From contig JAIOJX010000001.1 in NCBI GenBank assembly GCA_022376925.1, positions 41,432,949 to 41,496,948 of the forward strand: a DNA stretch of 64,000 bases, in the 5' to 3' direction. This DNA is from Tragulus kanchil. Taxonomy: Eukaryota > Chordata > Mammalia > Artiodactyla > Tragulidae. A program made the translations under genes and the position numbers. Within the stretch, counting starts at the first letter, position 1; every line of letters starts with the position of its first letter. Shown here piece after piece: positions 37,353-49,565 of the stretch. Below the pieces are notes generated by a model. That model made no database searches. It had not been told where the DNA came from and saw only the letters and a list, made by a program, of their open reading frames with translations.

Positions 37353-39459
37353 CATACATTCAAGAGTGTTTAATATATCAAATTCTATGTACTTTTCAAA
37401 ATGAATAGAATATTTTGGTGTAGGATTAATATTAGTTCATCCTGTACCAGAATAATTTTTAAAATAGCTATTTTAAGGCAAATCATGTATTTAAAGGGAA
37501 TCCTTTGTTGTCATTGAGGATACTGGCATCTACGATAATAAAGTAATTCAGTATTTCCATACAGAAGGTTTGAATAAGCAAAAATGTTTGCATTTGCCTT
37601 ACATTTAACAACAGGATCCTAGGCTTATTTGATACTTGGGTTTACTGAAACTTATTATATAGGCCTAGAGCTCTGTATCAACTAAAGAAAACATATTTAT
37701 CCGACACCACAGTGGTCTGAAGAAAACACTTGTCTGTGCCTCAATTTGCTAATAGTTATTTTTTGTTCATACTATAGATCTTTAGGTTTTTGAAATGGCA
37801 TAGAAAAGAATATACAGAAGGCATTAGGAAAGAGAATAGAGGGCTTAAAAAGAGCAAATTGTGTCAGTGGCACTTTCTTGTTATAATGAGTTTGTCTTGG
37901 ATTGTTGTAATTGTGGGTGAAATCTTTCTGAGTGTTTATTGAAGCTACTTCCATTGAGAAGGAAAACGTATCCTGTCTTGCTATCACTTTCCACACCTTT
38001 TTGGCAGCTCTCCAGAGATGCTGCACTGCTATCGACACAACAACTTGATTTCTTGTTAAAATATCTTTTAACATCTGGCTCAAAAGGTATTTTCTATGAT
38101 TATAAGCATGCCCAACTCTTCTATTCATTAAGGCTGAAAATCCAATACATGTTTGGTACTCACTACCTCATAGTGAGCAGCTGTCAGATGATTTGCTGAA
38201 TATTTCTGCTCAACTGACCACAGTGAATTGATGGAATGTTGCCAGCTTCAGGACATATATAGAGAGGGAATCTTAGCAAGCGTTATCCAAATACCCTTTT
38301 AAGCCATGCAATGCCACCTGTAAATTTAGAAAATCTATCATGAAGCAATTGGAGAACAAGAAAATTCATGGACTTATGTGCCCTTTTCAAGCCATGCATA
38401 ATGGGGTGTATTTTGCAATTATATGAAAAAAACATACATTCAAGAGTGTTTAATATATCAAATTCTATGTAAATAAGAATATTTTGGTGTAGGATTAATA
38501 TTAGTTCATCCTGTACCAGAATAATTTTTAAAATAGCTATTTTAAGGCAAATCATGTATTTAAAGGGAATCCTTTGTTGTCATTGAGGATACTGGCATCT
38601 ACGATAATAAAGTAATTCAGTATTTCCATACAGAAGGTTTGAATAAGCAAAAATGTTTGCATTTGCCTTACATTTAACAACAGGATCCTAGGCTTATTTG
38701 ATACTTGGGTTTACTGAAACTTATTATATAGGCCTAGAGCTCTGTATCAACTAAAGAAAACATATTTATCCGACACCACAGTGGTCTGAAGAAAACACTT
38801 GTCTGTGCCTCAATTTGCTAATAGTTATTTTTTGTTCATACTATAGATCTTTAGGTTTTTGAAATGGCATAGAAAAGAATATACAGAAGGCATTAGGAAA
38901 GAGAATAGAGGGCTTAAAAAGAGCAAATTGTGTCAGTGGCACTTTCTTGTTATAATGAGTTTGTCTTGGATTGTTGTAATTGTGGGTGAAATCTTTCTGA
39001 GTGTTTATTGAAGCTACTTCCATTGAGAAGGAAAACGTATCCTGTCTTGCTATCACTTTCCACACCTTTTTGGCAGCTCTCCAGAGATGCTGCACTGCTA
39101 TCGACACAACAACTTGATTTCTTGTTAAAATATCTTTTAACATCTGGCTCAAAAGGTATTTTCTATGATTATAAGCATGCCCAACTCTTCTATTCATTAA
39201 GGCTGAAAATCCAATACATGTTTGGTACTCACTACCTCATAGTGAGCAGCTGTCAGATGATTTGCTGAATATTTCTGCTCAACCGACCACAGTGAATTGA
39301 TGGAATGTTGCCAGCTTCAGGACATATATAGAGAGGGGAATCTTAGCAAGCGTTATCCAAATACCCCTTTTAAGCCATGCAATGCCACCTGTAAATTTAG
39401 AAAAATCTATCATGAAGCAATTGGAGAACAAGAAAATTCATGGACTTATGTGCCCTTTT
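37353..39459. repeat. Tandem duplication 8, copies 37353-38388 and 38433-39459, with a 44-bp link
   Basis: Offset 1080 bp at the start, 1069 after an 11-bp net deletion in copy 2 (37392-37409 region). Copy 1 is shorter in three homopolymers near its end (GGG/GGGG, CCC/CCCC, AAAA/AAAAA). After CCCTTTTC copy 1 runs into 44 bp (38389-38432) that starts AAGCCATGCA, a short echo of sequence about 90 bp earlier. Confidence 0.93.
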
Positions 39460-40748
39460 CCCCAAAGTGGCGAAGAATTAACTGTTGGTGCTATGAACAC
39501 ATAGATGGTTTTGCTTATAGGTTGGGTATTTCATTATTGCTCCCAGAGATGGTGGAGGAGAAGGATGTATGCTTATCTTCTCCTGTGAGAACACCAAAAC
39601 TGCATCCAAGCTGCTGAACAGCCATTGACAGGAGAAGGTTGGATCCCACGAAAAAAAAGATACTCCTTTCCAAAGGCAAAGGAGAAGCCACAAGACCATA
39701 GAGGGGCGCAATTGTATTTAAAATCAAATCTCATGCACCCCAGAGACACTCAAAGGGTGTAAACAAAACCTTGTGCACACCAAGACCCAGGGAAAGGAAA
39801 GGATTTTTAGATCTGTAGTTTATATCACCCTTTAACTGACTGTTTCCATCACCTCCATCAACAACTCTGTGTGTAAAAATTACTCGATGGAAGAATCATG
39901 CTCTAAAGGTATTATTGATTTAGTGGCTCTTCAGGGATGGTGGCGGTGTGTTTTAGGACCACTGGGTGAATCACACTATATAGTGGTCAGAATGGCCATC
40001 CTTCCATCGTGCATACTGTGCCCATCTTGCTGTCACTTGAATTTGAAAAGGCTCTCATCTGGGCTTTTGATAATCTTTCAGAGCCATCATGATAATGGGC
40101 TGCTGGAACACATTATGAAGAGTATAAACATAGCAGTGTCAGAGAAAACCCACAGGAGTGAAACATTTTCATTTGGCTTTAAAAGCCACATTTAAAATTC
40201 TTTGTTCAGAGAATGGGTGAAGGGCTCAGCCAGGTTTCATCTCTATCAAGCCAGCCCTAGCTGTACCACGTACTTGCACCAGTGAAATGTTAAGAAACTA
40301 ACACGAATTCATGTTTGAAGCAATGCTATAGAACTCTTTTATCTCCCCTGCCTCTTTCTTTTCCTGACCTTTTATACTGGTTCAGTCTCTAATTGGCTTT
40401 GAAATATTGGCTCTGTTATTCTCATGGCAGTTTTATTTTTTAGCGTCTGTACATTTTTCTCTATCACCTGGACTTGGGTTTACCTTTTGGAACTTATTTT
40501 CAGTCACTCTTCCTGCGCTAAGCAACTCCCATAGTCCTATTAGGTGTGTAGGAATTCCTGGTCCCAGGCTTGTCCCTGTCTAACAAGAACCCAGCCGCCT
40601 TCCACAGTCATACCTGCAAGTTAGTGGTGGGGAATTCAACTAAGCTGCTTAGAACACACTGGCACATAACTACTTTGATTTCCATAAAAGGTGAAAACAA
40701 CATCGAAGGCTTCAGCTCCCAGAGTGGCATTTTAAAAAAGAATTCACA
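39460..40748. other. No gene recognised; possible ruminant repeat at 39595-39795
   Basis: 39595-39795 (GCTGCTGAACAGCCATTGAC, GGATCCCACG, CACCCCAGAGACACTCAAAG, CACACCAAGACCCAGG) resembles a dispersed ruminant repeat I have seen but cannot name. The remainder is unique-looking sequence downstream of PRR32. A 106-codon open frame at 39297-39617 has no recognisable homology. Confidence 0.35.
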
Positions 40749-40768
40749 ATATTTCAAAGTTTAGAATC

Positions 40769-40774
40769 TTTATT
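40769..40774 (-). other. AATAAA poly(A) signal of PRR32
   Basis: A canonical AATAAA on the minus strand lies about 155 nt beyond the PRR32 stop codon. U- and GU-rich sequence follows on the minus strand over about 40725-40755. This predicts a short 3' UTR of about 175 nt with cleavage near 40750. Confidence 0.65.
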
Positions 40775-40883
40775 GAATTTCCAAGTATGTAAGGCACATC
40801 AGTGCCTGTAAGAGGTTAGAGGGCTTCAAATATAAAAGCATAAATGAGTAACTTTCACCTTTCTTTTCCAACCAATTTTTACC

Positions 40884-40923
40884 CCCTTCCTTCCTTTTCC
40901 TTTTCCTTTTTTTTTTTTTTTTG
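40884..40923. repeat. Poly(A)/GGAAAA simple repeat in the PRR32 3' UTR
   Basis: On the plus strand, CCTTCC and CCTTTT repeats run into about 16 T, ending four bases from the PRR32 stop. On the mRNA strand this is an A tract followed by GGAAAA units directly after the stop codon. The tract shifts open reading frames on the minus strand but lies outside the CDS. Confidence 0.8.
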
Positions 40924-40926
40924 CCA

Positions 40927-42575
40927 TCAGTTGTTCTCTCTGTTTGAGGCTGCAGCAGTGGGCATTCCCCAGGAAGGGAAACTGGCAAAATAGGAAGGCA
41001 GAGAAGGACCAAATATTGGGGGAGGAGCAAAAGCAATAGGCATAGCCAGAAATGGATTGAAACTCGGCAGTCGAGGAGGAATGAAGCAATGAGCAGTGGC
41101 GCAAGAAGGTAAACCTACAGTGCTAGAGGCCAAGGGCAGAGGCCTTGGCCACTTCTCTACAGGGTGCTGCGAGCCTCCCAGTGGGAAAGAAGCATGAGCC
41201 AGCCTTTCCTTGCCGGTCACTCTTATACTTCCTGGAGGCACCTCCATCAGTATCCCCGATCTAAGGGTAGGGATGTGTGGAGGGCCTCTTACTTGAGGGC
41301 CCCTGGATGGAAAGAACCCTTGACCCCGAGGCAAAGTCACATATAACCCCGCATTGCTGCCGCCTCTCTCAGTGACCCCATGGCTGACCTTTGTCCCCCC
41401 CACCATCAGTGCGGGAGGCCCTCCAGAGAATTCCTGGGACACATTAATAGAATCCTGTCCCCTCTGCTTCCGGCCTACTAGCCCCTCAGAGCTATTTACT
41501 TCTACTGTTGCTAGAGACTCTTCCGCAACAGCAGGTGGTGGCCCATAGGTGGGTTTGAGAGCTCTCGAACTGTCGACAGGAACGCAGGATCCTGTTCTCT
41601 TCGAGGGGCGCTCCAGTTGCTCTCTTGCTAGATCACCCAGCACCTTGAAGGGAGGTCTCAGCGGGACTCGAGGGTGACCCCAGGACTCGACATCATCTCT
41701 CAGGCACTGGAGGGGCAGGCCGGACTGCGTCTCCCAGTTCCCATGTTCAGTGGCACCTACTGCTGTGGGTGAAGGGGCATGCCCTCCAAGGCTTGCCAAA
41801 ACAGAAATAAATCAGTTAATAAAAATGACATTGTGGTGACCAGAAACTATCTGAAATATGTGATGAATCGAACTCACTGAAATATACCGTGGGAAAACGG
41901 AGAGCCTGATTTCCCCTCAGGTGTCATCAGCAAACAGTTTTTTAATTCACTTTCCCATCATTAGGCAGCCTCTTGAGCATCAGACTTTGTGGTTCCCTTT
42001 ATGCCTGATCTGTGGCTCCACCCCGTTCCCTCTATTCCCACCTACTCAAGGCCAGATAAACAGAGGAAACCGAGCACTTTCAGTCCCAGCAGGATCTATG
42101 ATCCACTAAACCCATCATTTAGATTCTGGCAGTAGTGCTCTGTGAAGTCTTTTATGGGAAAACTTTTTTTTCTCTCATTACAGAAGTCTAAGAAAGATTA
42201 GTTATGTTAACAGACAATTCAACTTGTTTCTCTTTCATGAAGCATCATTCAACATTTACATTGACTTTTGTTAAAATTTTCTTTCAGTCAACCCACACCA
42301 CACTCCAGAGTAAGAATTCCCTCATAAACACCGAATTTTAGACTAAAGATTTGCAATTTTTGTTTCAAAATAAAATTTAAAGCTCCAGTGTTCTTTAGTA
42401 CCTAAATTTATATTATTCATGCTTTTGTCTAGGATTCCCATCTGGATCCCAGGCAACCCACTGGTCCCAGTTGTCTGTGTCACAATTACACAGGAACCCA
42501 ATTCAAACTGCCTTTTGCCTTCAAAGTAAACAGTTGCCCTCAGTTTTGTACTTACACATTTTCAGTACAAGCCAT
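40927..42575 (-). CDS. PRR32: Proline-rich protein 32, two coding exons: complement(join(40927..41791, 42556..42575))
   Basis: Recognised from the translated sequence against my memory of human PRR32 (formerly CXorf64, about 298 residues, Xq25). The molecular function of the family is unknown to me. Exon 1 codes M-A-C-T-E-N plus two bases (GT) of the next codon and is followed by a GTAAG donor. Exon 2 begins at 41791 after an AG acceptor with a T-rich tract. Joining restores a GTC valine codon and runs on as LGGHAPSP. The result is 885 nt, 294 residues and TGA, close to the human length. An in-frame TGA just upstream of exon 2 and the lack of a local ATG show that exon 2 cannot start the protein alone. 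Landmarks include YGPPPAVAEESLATVEVNSS in the first half, SGGPPAL, RGPQVRGPPHIPTLRSG in the middle, and a C-terminal 50 residues rich in Pro, Phe and Ser ending NRENN. No signal peptide, membrane segment or zinc-binding motif is visible. No frameshift or premature stop is seen, so the gene looks intact. A tandem duplication begins only about 290 bp upstream of the ATG. Confidence 0.9.
41792..42555 (-). other. PRR32: PRR32 intron, 764 nt
   Basis: The GT of the donor lies at 42555-42554 within GTAAG, and the AG of the acceptor at 41793-41792. A T-rich tract and a plausible branch point (TTAACTGAT) lie 20-30 nt before the acceptor. Phase 2 splicing regenerates a valine codon. No interspersed repeat is recognised inside. 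Confidence 0.75.
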
Positions 42576-42862
42576 GGAGGAATTTGATCAGCAAAGCCTT
42601 CCTGAGATGATGGAGAGAACCAGCCGAACACCCACACAGGCCAACTCGGTCTGGAGAAATGACTGATGCTTCCTCCTTAGAGCAGCTTGGCAGGTCGAAT
42701 GAAGCCGGGGACCAACTGCTTCTTTCTAGATTTGGAGTCCTCTTTCTGAGGTTAGCAGTTGCTAGGGAGGAGGGGGAGAAATCTGTGACACTCCTCTGAA
42801 GCTAAATGTATGATTCCTTTTCACATGGTAGTAGATGAAATTAAAAGGCATTAGCCTTTAAC
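42576..42862 (-). promoter_or_regulatory. PRR32 5' flank, candidate 5' UTR and promoter
   Basis: The stretch just upstream of the ATG is more GC-rich than its surroundings and has no TATA box at a usual distance. A GTTGCTAGG sequence at 42758-42766, in a purine-rich run, resembles an RFX half-site. That is a weak match and only suggestive. The region ends where a 1.07-kb tandem duplication begins. The transcription start cannot be read from sequence alone. Confidence 0.35.
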
Positions 42863-45037
42863 CCTGTTGTAACTCGGTTGGAAAGACATGTTATTTCGAG
42901 ATGATTTGAGAAGAATTATGGTGGCATGGTCTTTTGTTAAGAGTTATTTCTGCAGTTTTATTTAGAAGAAATAGTCGTCAAGTCTCTTCTTCTAGGTTGA
43001 AATGACAAGCACTGAACAGAGAACCATGTCTCATCTTGTAATTAAATTTCCACTTTAGGGGGTGCATGCTGTTAACTTGGTGGAGAACAGAGTGTTGAGG
43101 GGGAGACTAAACTGCTTTGCAATCTGAGTATCTCTTGTGAAGATGAAACAAGATAAGCACTATAAAAAAATCCCTCTAAGAAGCATATTGGCTTTTAGTT
43201 TTTAGTTGCTCAATTTGCATTTCTTCCCTGCATCCTACCTTCTAGTTTATTGGCTCAGTATGGAGTGCTGGGTGTGTGTGTGTGTGTACACATATTTCCC
43301 AGAATAGAGCTCTGGAAACTTCTCTGCAAGTGAGAGGGGAGATAAAATTCATAACAGATAAATATTAGCTCAGATTTTTGCCTTATAACTTTTTTGCATA
43401 AGGCACTTTCTGTTCTTCCAGCTTAAATGTCAACCTCCTCCCTCCCTTAAGTAAGTATACTTTCTCAACTTCTATTTTCTGCCAGTGACCTACAGATTAA
43501 TTGCTCTTAAATTACGATGACCATTCCCTCATCTAAGAGTACTAATCTTGCCCTAGGATAAAGCTCAAAACTTGGCGCACTTCCCTAAATTCACCTAAGA
43601 TTTGTGCTGGTCTGAATAGACTTAAAAGACCTTAAAATAACTCTCTATATTCCCCGTATCAGAATATGCTGTACATGCTGCTACATTTCAATAATCATAT
43701 ATATATATATATATGTTTCAATGATTTGTAGAATGTATGTGCGCATGTGTATGTGTGCAGTGAGTAGGTACAAGCTACTAAAGGTCACTGCTGGGAAGCA
43801 ACACACTCATAATAGAAATGACCTTTTGAGTCTCTAAGTCCACACCTTCCTGCCAGGGCGCCTTGTCCCTATCTATACACTAAAACAGGTTTTTCCCAGA
43901 GGAATCTGTTCACTTGAACTAGTTAACCATGTTCCTGTTGTAACTCGGTTGGAAAGACATGTTATTTCGAGATGATTTGAGAAGAATTATGGTGGCATGG
44001 TCTTTTGTTAAGAGTTATTTCTGCAGTTTTATTTAGAAGAAATAGTCGTCAAGTCTCTTCTTCTAGGTTGAAATGACAAGCACTGAACAGAGAACCATGT
44101 CTCATCTTGTAATTAAATTTCCACTTTAGGGGGTGCATGCTGTTAACTTGGTGGAGAACAGAGTGTTGAGGGGGAGACTAAACTGCTTTGCAATCTGAGT
44201 ATCTCTTGTGAAGATGAAACAAGATAAGCACTATAAAAAAATCCCTCTAAGAAGCATATTGGCTTTTAGTTTTTAGTTGCTCAATTTGCATTTCTTCCCT
44301 GCATCCTACCTTCTAGTTTATTGGCTCAGTATGGAGTGCGTGTGTGTATGTGTGTGTGTGTGTACACATATATTTCCCAGAATAGAGCTCTGGAAACTTC
44401 TCTGCAAGTGAGAGGGGAGATAAAATTCATAACAGATAAATATTAGCTCAGATTTTTGCCTTATAACTTTTTTGCATAAGGCACTTTCTGTTCTTCCAGC
44501 TTAAATGTCAACCTCCTCCCTCCCTTAAGTAAGTATACTTTCTCAACTTCTATTTTCTGCCAGTGACCTACAGATTAATTGCTCTTAAATTACGATGACC
44601 ATTCCCTCATCTAAGAGTACTAATCTTGCCCTAGGATAAAGCTCAAAACTTGGCGCACTTCCCTAAATTCACCTAAGATTTGTGCTGGTCTGAATAGACT
44701 TAAAAGACCTTAAAATAACTCTCTATATTCCCCGTATCAGAATATGCTGTACATGCTGCTACATTTCAATAATCATATATATATATATATATGTTTCAAT
44801 GATTTGTAGAATGTATGTGCGCATGTGTATGTGTGCAGTGAGTAGGTACAAGCTACTAAAGGTCACTGCTGGGAAGCAACACACTCATAATAGAAATGAC
44901 CTTTTGAGTCTCTAAGTCCACACCTTCCTGCCAGGGCGCCTTGTCCCTATCTATACACTATCAGGTTTTCTTTGTCTCATTGAAAGATGAAAGCAGCATG
45001 TTTCCCAAACTTCTCCCAGAGGAATCTGTTCACTTGC
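42863..45037. repeat. Tandem duplication 9, copies 42863-43916 and 43934-45037
   Basis: Offset 1071 bp at the start. The copies differ in a TG microsatellite (43271 and 44336 regions, the second with an embedded TATG and longer) and an adjacent TA. A 40-bp-scale loss near the end of copy 1 joins ACACTAAAACAGG to TTTTTCCCAGAGG. 17 bp of unmatched sequence (43917-43933) link the copies. It lies just upstream of PRR32. Confidence 0.94.
43271..43288. repeat. (TG)n microsatellite (second allele-like copy about 44339-44363)
   Basis: A GTGTGTG run in copy 1 and a longer, interrupted run in copy 2 of duplication 9. The length difference between otherwise matching copies is typical of two alleles. 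Confidence 0.85.
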
Positions 45038-47314
45038 CTAGCATGATTCACTGTTAAGAAATCTCTTGATTCCCCAGATTCTGTTTCTATTTTTCTTTAG
45101 GTTATTGTTTCTTTGTCCCTGTGTAAAAGAAAAGTTATTATTAGCAATATAATTGTGATAGAGTGTTAACACCCTTTTAACACTTCCCATATCAGAGAGA
45201 GTAATGAAACTTGGGTCAATGACTGCTAATAGTTGGTAAGTCATATTTTTATAGTTTATGTTTGAGAGCCTGCATTTTTTTTCTGAATAATAGCAAGGAA
45301 TCCCCAGGAAACCCTCTTATAACTGTCAAACTATTGCAATCATTGGGTGTTCTTACCTAGAAATGCCTATTTAGTAAAGTATCACCTTAATTGGATTGCA
45401 TGAGAGTGAATGTAATATAGACACTAAATAGCTAGGCATAATAATTAAGCCAGTGGCACCTTAGAATTGTCCCAAACCATAATAGGTATTATACATTTAT
45501 GGATTCTAGCTTAGATGTTTGCCTTGCAACTTGTTTGCTTTTCTGCAATGAATGTTTATTGAATACCTTCTCCATTCATTTACTATTTGGTTTAGTGTGG
45601 ATTATACTACAAAAGTTAAACATGCAATTGGTAGTGACTTCAAGGAATATTCAAACTTTCTGGGGAGAGTGAACAACATCTATATAAGAAGAACGCAATA
45701 ACAAAAAGATTAGACACAGACTATTAGCGGCCATTTTCCACAATGGAAATTCAGAAGAAGAAACTAACTTTAGGTGAAAGTAGTTGTGAAGTATTTCATG
45801 TGGTGTTGGGGCTGGGGTTGTGTTTCAAAGAGTGAGTACCATATCCAGAATAGGCATGGAGGTAGGAATGAAAGGAAAAATTTGGAGTTTTGTAGTTTAG
45901 ATTTTTAATCCAAACTGGGCTAATATTTGGCAGAAATAGAAGTATAAAGAGCCAACTGAAGCCTCTAGGTATAGTAATATCAGCCAGATAATTAGTAAGA
46001 TAATTATCAGCCAGATAATTCCAGCAGGGAATATTTTTAGGCACTCAGATTTTATAAAGGCAAAACAAGAATCACCCCAAAACCTACTCTTTGACAGAAA
46101 GCTGTTAGGCTACTTTGATTATCCACCAAGCTCTGAAAATGAAGTAATAAAGTGTGTATATGTGTGTGTGTATGTATGTATGTATGTATGTTTGTATGTA
46201 TATATATAGATATATGGATGTATATGGTATTCTGAGTGACTCTTTTGGGGAGCAAAACAATGGATAATGGAAGTTGAGGATTTGCCAGAAAAAAGCTTAG
46301 CTGTGAAAGTGGCTAACCCATAAATGCTTTTTCATTGCCCATCACCTCTGATTTCATGACACAGCTCCAGATATTGCTCATGTACCTCTCAAAAGGTTTT
46401 GAGGACTTAATTGAAATGCTAAGTGAGAACCATACAAGGGGATATTTACTTCTGCCCAGCAATTATGAGGTCATTAAAAATGTGGTTGTACTGCCAAAAA
46501 GATGTTGGTTGTTTTTCAAAGAAATTTCACAGATGTGTAAGTGCAAAGTATCATTTAAAAATGCATCCTTTCTCTTTCACTAGAAAAAGAATCCAGGAGA
46601 TGGAGATGAAAGGATGATTTTCTCTCTTTCCATCAGGCTAATAAGGAGGTGATGAAGAGATTGTCATGCTGATCTCTGGGGAGACAGTTGTCAAAAGATG
46701 CCATCCATTAACTCACTTTCAAAATGTAATGTAGCTATGCCTGTGGAAAGCTCTCAGTTTAGGATGTCTAAAAGTACTTCTAGAAGATAGACTAGATATT
46801 TTTAGGGGTATGTTGCTATTTAATGCAGTGTATTAAGAAGCATGAGATTAATGAAGGCATGGCACTACCTCAGAATGGGCCAGACAGAATTATTCAGTTG
46901 CACAACTATAGGCAATACTCCTGTCCTCTCTACCACCAGCTGTCCTGCAAACTCTGTGTGGTAAGTGACAAGGGCGAACAGGTGAGAGTGAGGTTATTTC
47001 ACTACCCATATTGGCAAAAGCAACTGACAACACATGCCTCACTGTTGGACCTATTTGTATGAAAATCAATAGGCTATTATTGCTTTTCTCAAGTTCTTTG
47101 CTCCAGACTTAAAAAAACCTGTTCTAAAACAGGTCATTTATGGCAATGACTCCAAAACAGGTTATTTACTTGGAGAAATCAGAAGCTATCAGAAATGCCT
47201 TCAACATAGATCACTCTAATCTTTCTTGATCGTCCGAGAGTCAGAACAAGAAATCAAGTAACAGTGAGACGAGTCAGATGAGAAAAAGAAGTAAGGAAAG
47301 GAAACTGAGATTTA
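45038..47314. other. No gene recognised; TG/TGTA microsatellite at 46153-46207
   Basis: AT-rich with a compound TG, TGTA and TA microsatellite and a short local repeat (ATCAGCCAGATAATT near 45979 and 46007). Open frames of 60-82 codons look random. Confidence 0.45.
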
Positions 47315-47555
47315 TTTTTTACTACTTATTCTGTGCCAGATAGTTACTGTATTTTGCCTCGGTCAATAGTCACAGCAAACTTTGAAGACAGTTACTATTA
47401 CTGTATCCACTTTATAGATGACGATAAAGACAGTTGGAGAAGTTAAAGTTGTTTATTCCAAGGTCCCACAACTAGTAAACAGAAGGAAATACTGAGATGC
47501 AGTCTGACATCAGCACCCATACTTCTTTCATTCAACCACACAGCCTCAGGACTAT
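47315..47555 (+). mobile_element. MIR SINE
   Basis: TTCTGTGCCAGATAGTTACT, ACTGTATCCACTTTATAGAT, CCAAGGTCCCACAACTAGTA, CATCAGCACCCATACTTC and CACACAGCCTC follow the MIR order over nearly the whole element. Confidence 0.75.
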
Positions 47556-48474
47556 AGTAGTAGGAATTGCATATGTGGCTTAGATCAAAATACGTTTACT
47601 GGATCTGAGTTTAGTTTATTTAATGCATATACACACTGGCACACATCCTAATATTGTTCTGCAATGAAACAATCATCCCAATTGCAATGCAACTCAGAAA
47701 GCCTGTCTATGCAAGAATGCAGCAAGTGATTGAAGATTATGCATTTTCTGGTGGTTCAGCCAAAGGATGATGACTGAAAATCCTCTGACTGGGGTTGGTG
47801 ACAGAGAAAAGAACTTAGTCAAAGGACAGCACAGAGTGATTATTACTAATGAATTAATTTTAATATGTGCTCAGTATGAACGGTATTAAAATGAAACTGA
47901 TTTTGAGTTCTTGAACTGCAGATATAGGGTTGCTCATACTATTTCTATGGCATTAATGTTGGATTGAGCTTATAATCATGGTTAAATCATCCAGTTTCTG
48001 GAGCAAGTGGGAGAGCATAGAATTAATTTCTGTGTGTGTGTGTTGGGTGAAGTAGGGGTGGGAAGGGTGGAGTTGTCCAAGTGAGCTATAAATGGTAACT
48101 GTGGAGAATATCTTTCTGAATTAGGAAACTATATTAGTTAAAAAACAAAACAAAATTAATGTATTTTATGTTCACATTGGTATATATTATAAATTAAGAT
48201 ATAAACATGGGCTAATAAGCAAAATGAGGAAAACTAATGAAAAAAGTTGCTTTATGGTAGCCAATTAGACCATATGTTTATAATAATTATACACACACAT
48301 ATAGCTATGCAAAGAAATAATTGAAGGCATACTTAAATTCTTGAGCACTTGGTTTAAAAAACAAAAGCTGTTTTAGATTACTTTCTTTTTGGTTATATTA
48401 AGATGTATAAATTCATACTGAAAACATTTTATCAAGCTTTATTAAAAATGAATCACATGTGCCAACTTGTGAAA
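47556..48474. other. No gene recognised
   Basis: AT-rich; GTGTGTGTGTG at 48032-48043. No repeat family named. Confidence 0.45.
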
Positions 48475-48775
48475 ACCTCTGGTTCTGGAATCAGAGGAAC
48501 ACAGACCTTGGTTAAAATCTCAGCTTTGCTACTTACTGGCCTTGTGACATTGGGTGGGTCACTTAACTTCTCTGAACCTCATTCTCATTCGTAAAGTGAC
48601 ATTATAGAGTGAATTACATTAAAGCAGGTGTGAAAACTGTTACAAACTAGATGACTAAAATACAATCTCTTTCTTTGTGCATATTTGAGTCAGTTTTCAT
48701 ATATGTAAAATGAGGATGATGAGTCCTCTTACCTATTTCAGGGCTGTTGAGAAAATGAAATATGGTAATTATATG
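48475..48775 (+). mobile_element. MIR SINE
   Basis: TCTGGTTCTGGAATCAGAGG, CTCAGCTTTGCTACTTACTG, GGTGGGTCACTTAACTTCTC, TGAACCTCATTC, then TATGTAAAATGAGGATGATG and GGGCTGTTGAGAAAATGAAA. An unrelated stretch interrupts it at about 48600-48690. Confidence 0.72.
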
Positions 48776-48805
48776 AAATCATTTTATAATCTATATATAA
48801 CTTTA

Positions 48806-49031
48806 CATGCATGCCTACTAATCTGCTTCAGTAATGTCCTACTCTGTGTGACCCTATGAACTATAGCCTGCCAGGCTCCTCTGACCATGGGATTCTCCAG
48901 GCAAGAATATTGCAGTGGGTTGCCATGCTTTCTTCCAGGGGATCTTCCCAACCCAGGAATTGAACCCTCATCTCTTATGTCTCCTGGATTGGCAAGGTTT
49001 TCTTTACCAGTAGCGCCACCTGGGAATCCCC
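48806..49031 (-). mobile_element. Bov-tA SINE
   Basis: ACTCTGTGTGACCCTATGAA, AGCCTGCCAGGCTCCTCTGA, CAGGCAAGAATATTGCAGTG, GATCTTCCCAACCCAGGAAT, GCGCCACCTGGGAATCCCC. Confidence 0.92.
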
Positions 49032-49529
49032 AAATCACTTTACATATGTTATGTTAATATAACCATGGGTGACATTTCAGGGCAAGAAGACTTTGGGACA
49101 CATTTTAAATATCGCTGTGTAGGTAACCACCTATTTCAATTACCCATAAGGCCATTTTTCATTTTCTGAATCATTAAGGTGAAGAGGATTAACCACAGTT
49201 TTTAAAAACTCCATGGTGTAAAATGCTTTAAACTTTTCTATTGGTGATACATAAATCTCACCCATTGTTGTATTTAATGCAGTAACTGTGTTAGAATAAG
49301 TAGTCTGTATTTTTGTATTTGACTATATATTTATTTGGACTTCAGAATCTTGTGTTGCACAGCAGGAATTATTGAAAGCCCCTGTGATGATTAGAATGAA
49401 AAGCCTTAACAAAAAAGAAGGTTGTTTGGTTTCCTCATAGTGCAGATTTGATTGATTCTCTGAAAGATTTGCTACTTTAGACAAAACTACTAGTCTAGTA
49501 GTTTTTATCCCCTCCAAGCCCCACCACAG

Positions 49530-49565
<36 letters not shown>

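Noticed and set aside
39297..39617. Open frame of 106 codons on the plus strand
   Set aside because: No homology recognised. It starts in the second copy of duplication 8 and reaches a possible dispersed repeat; codon content and context give no support for a gene.
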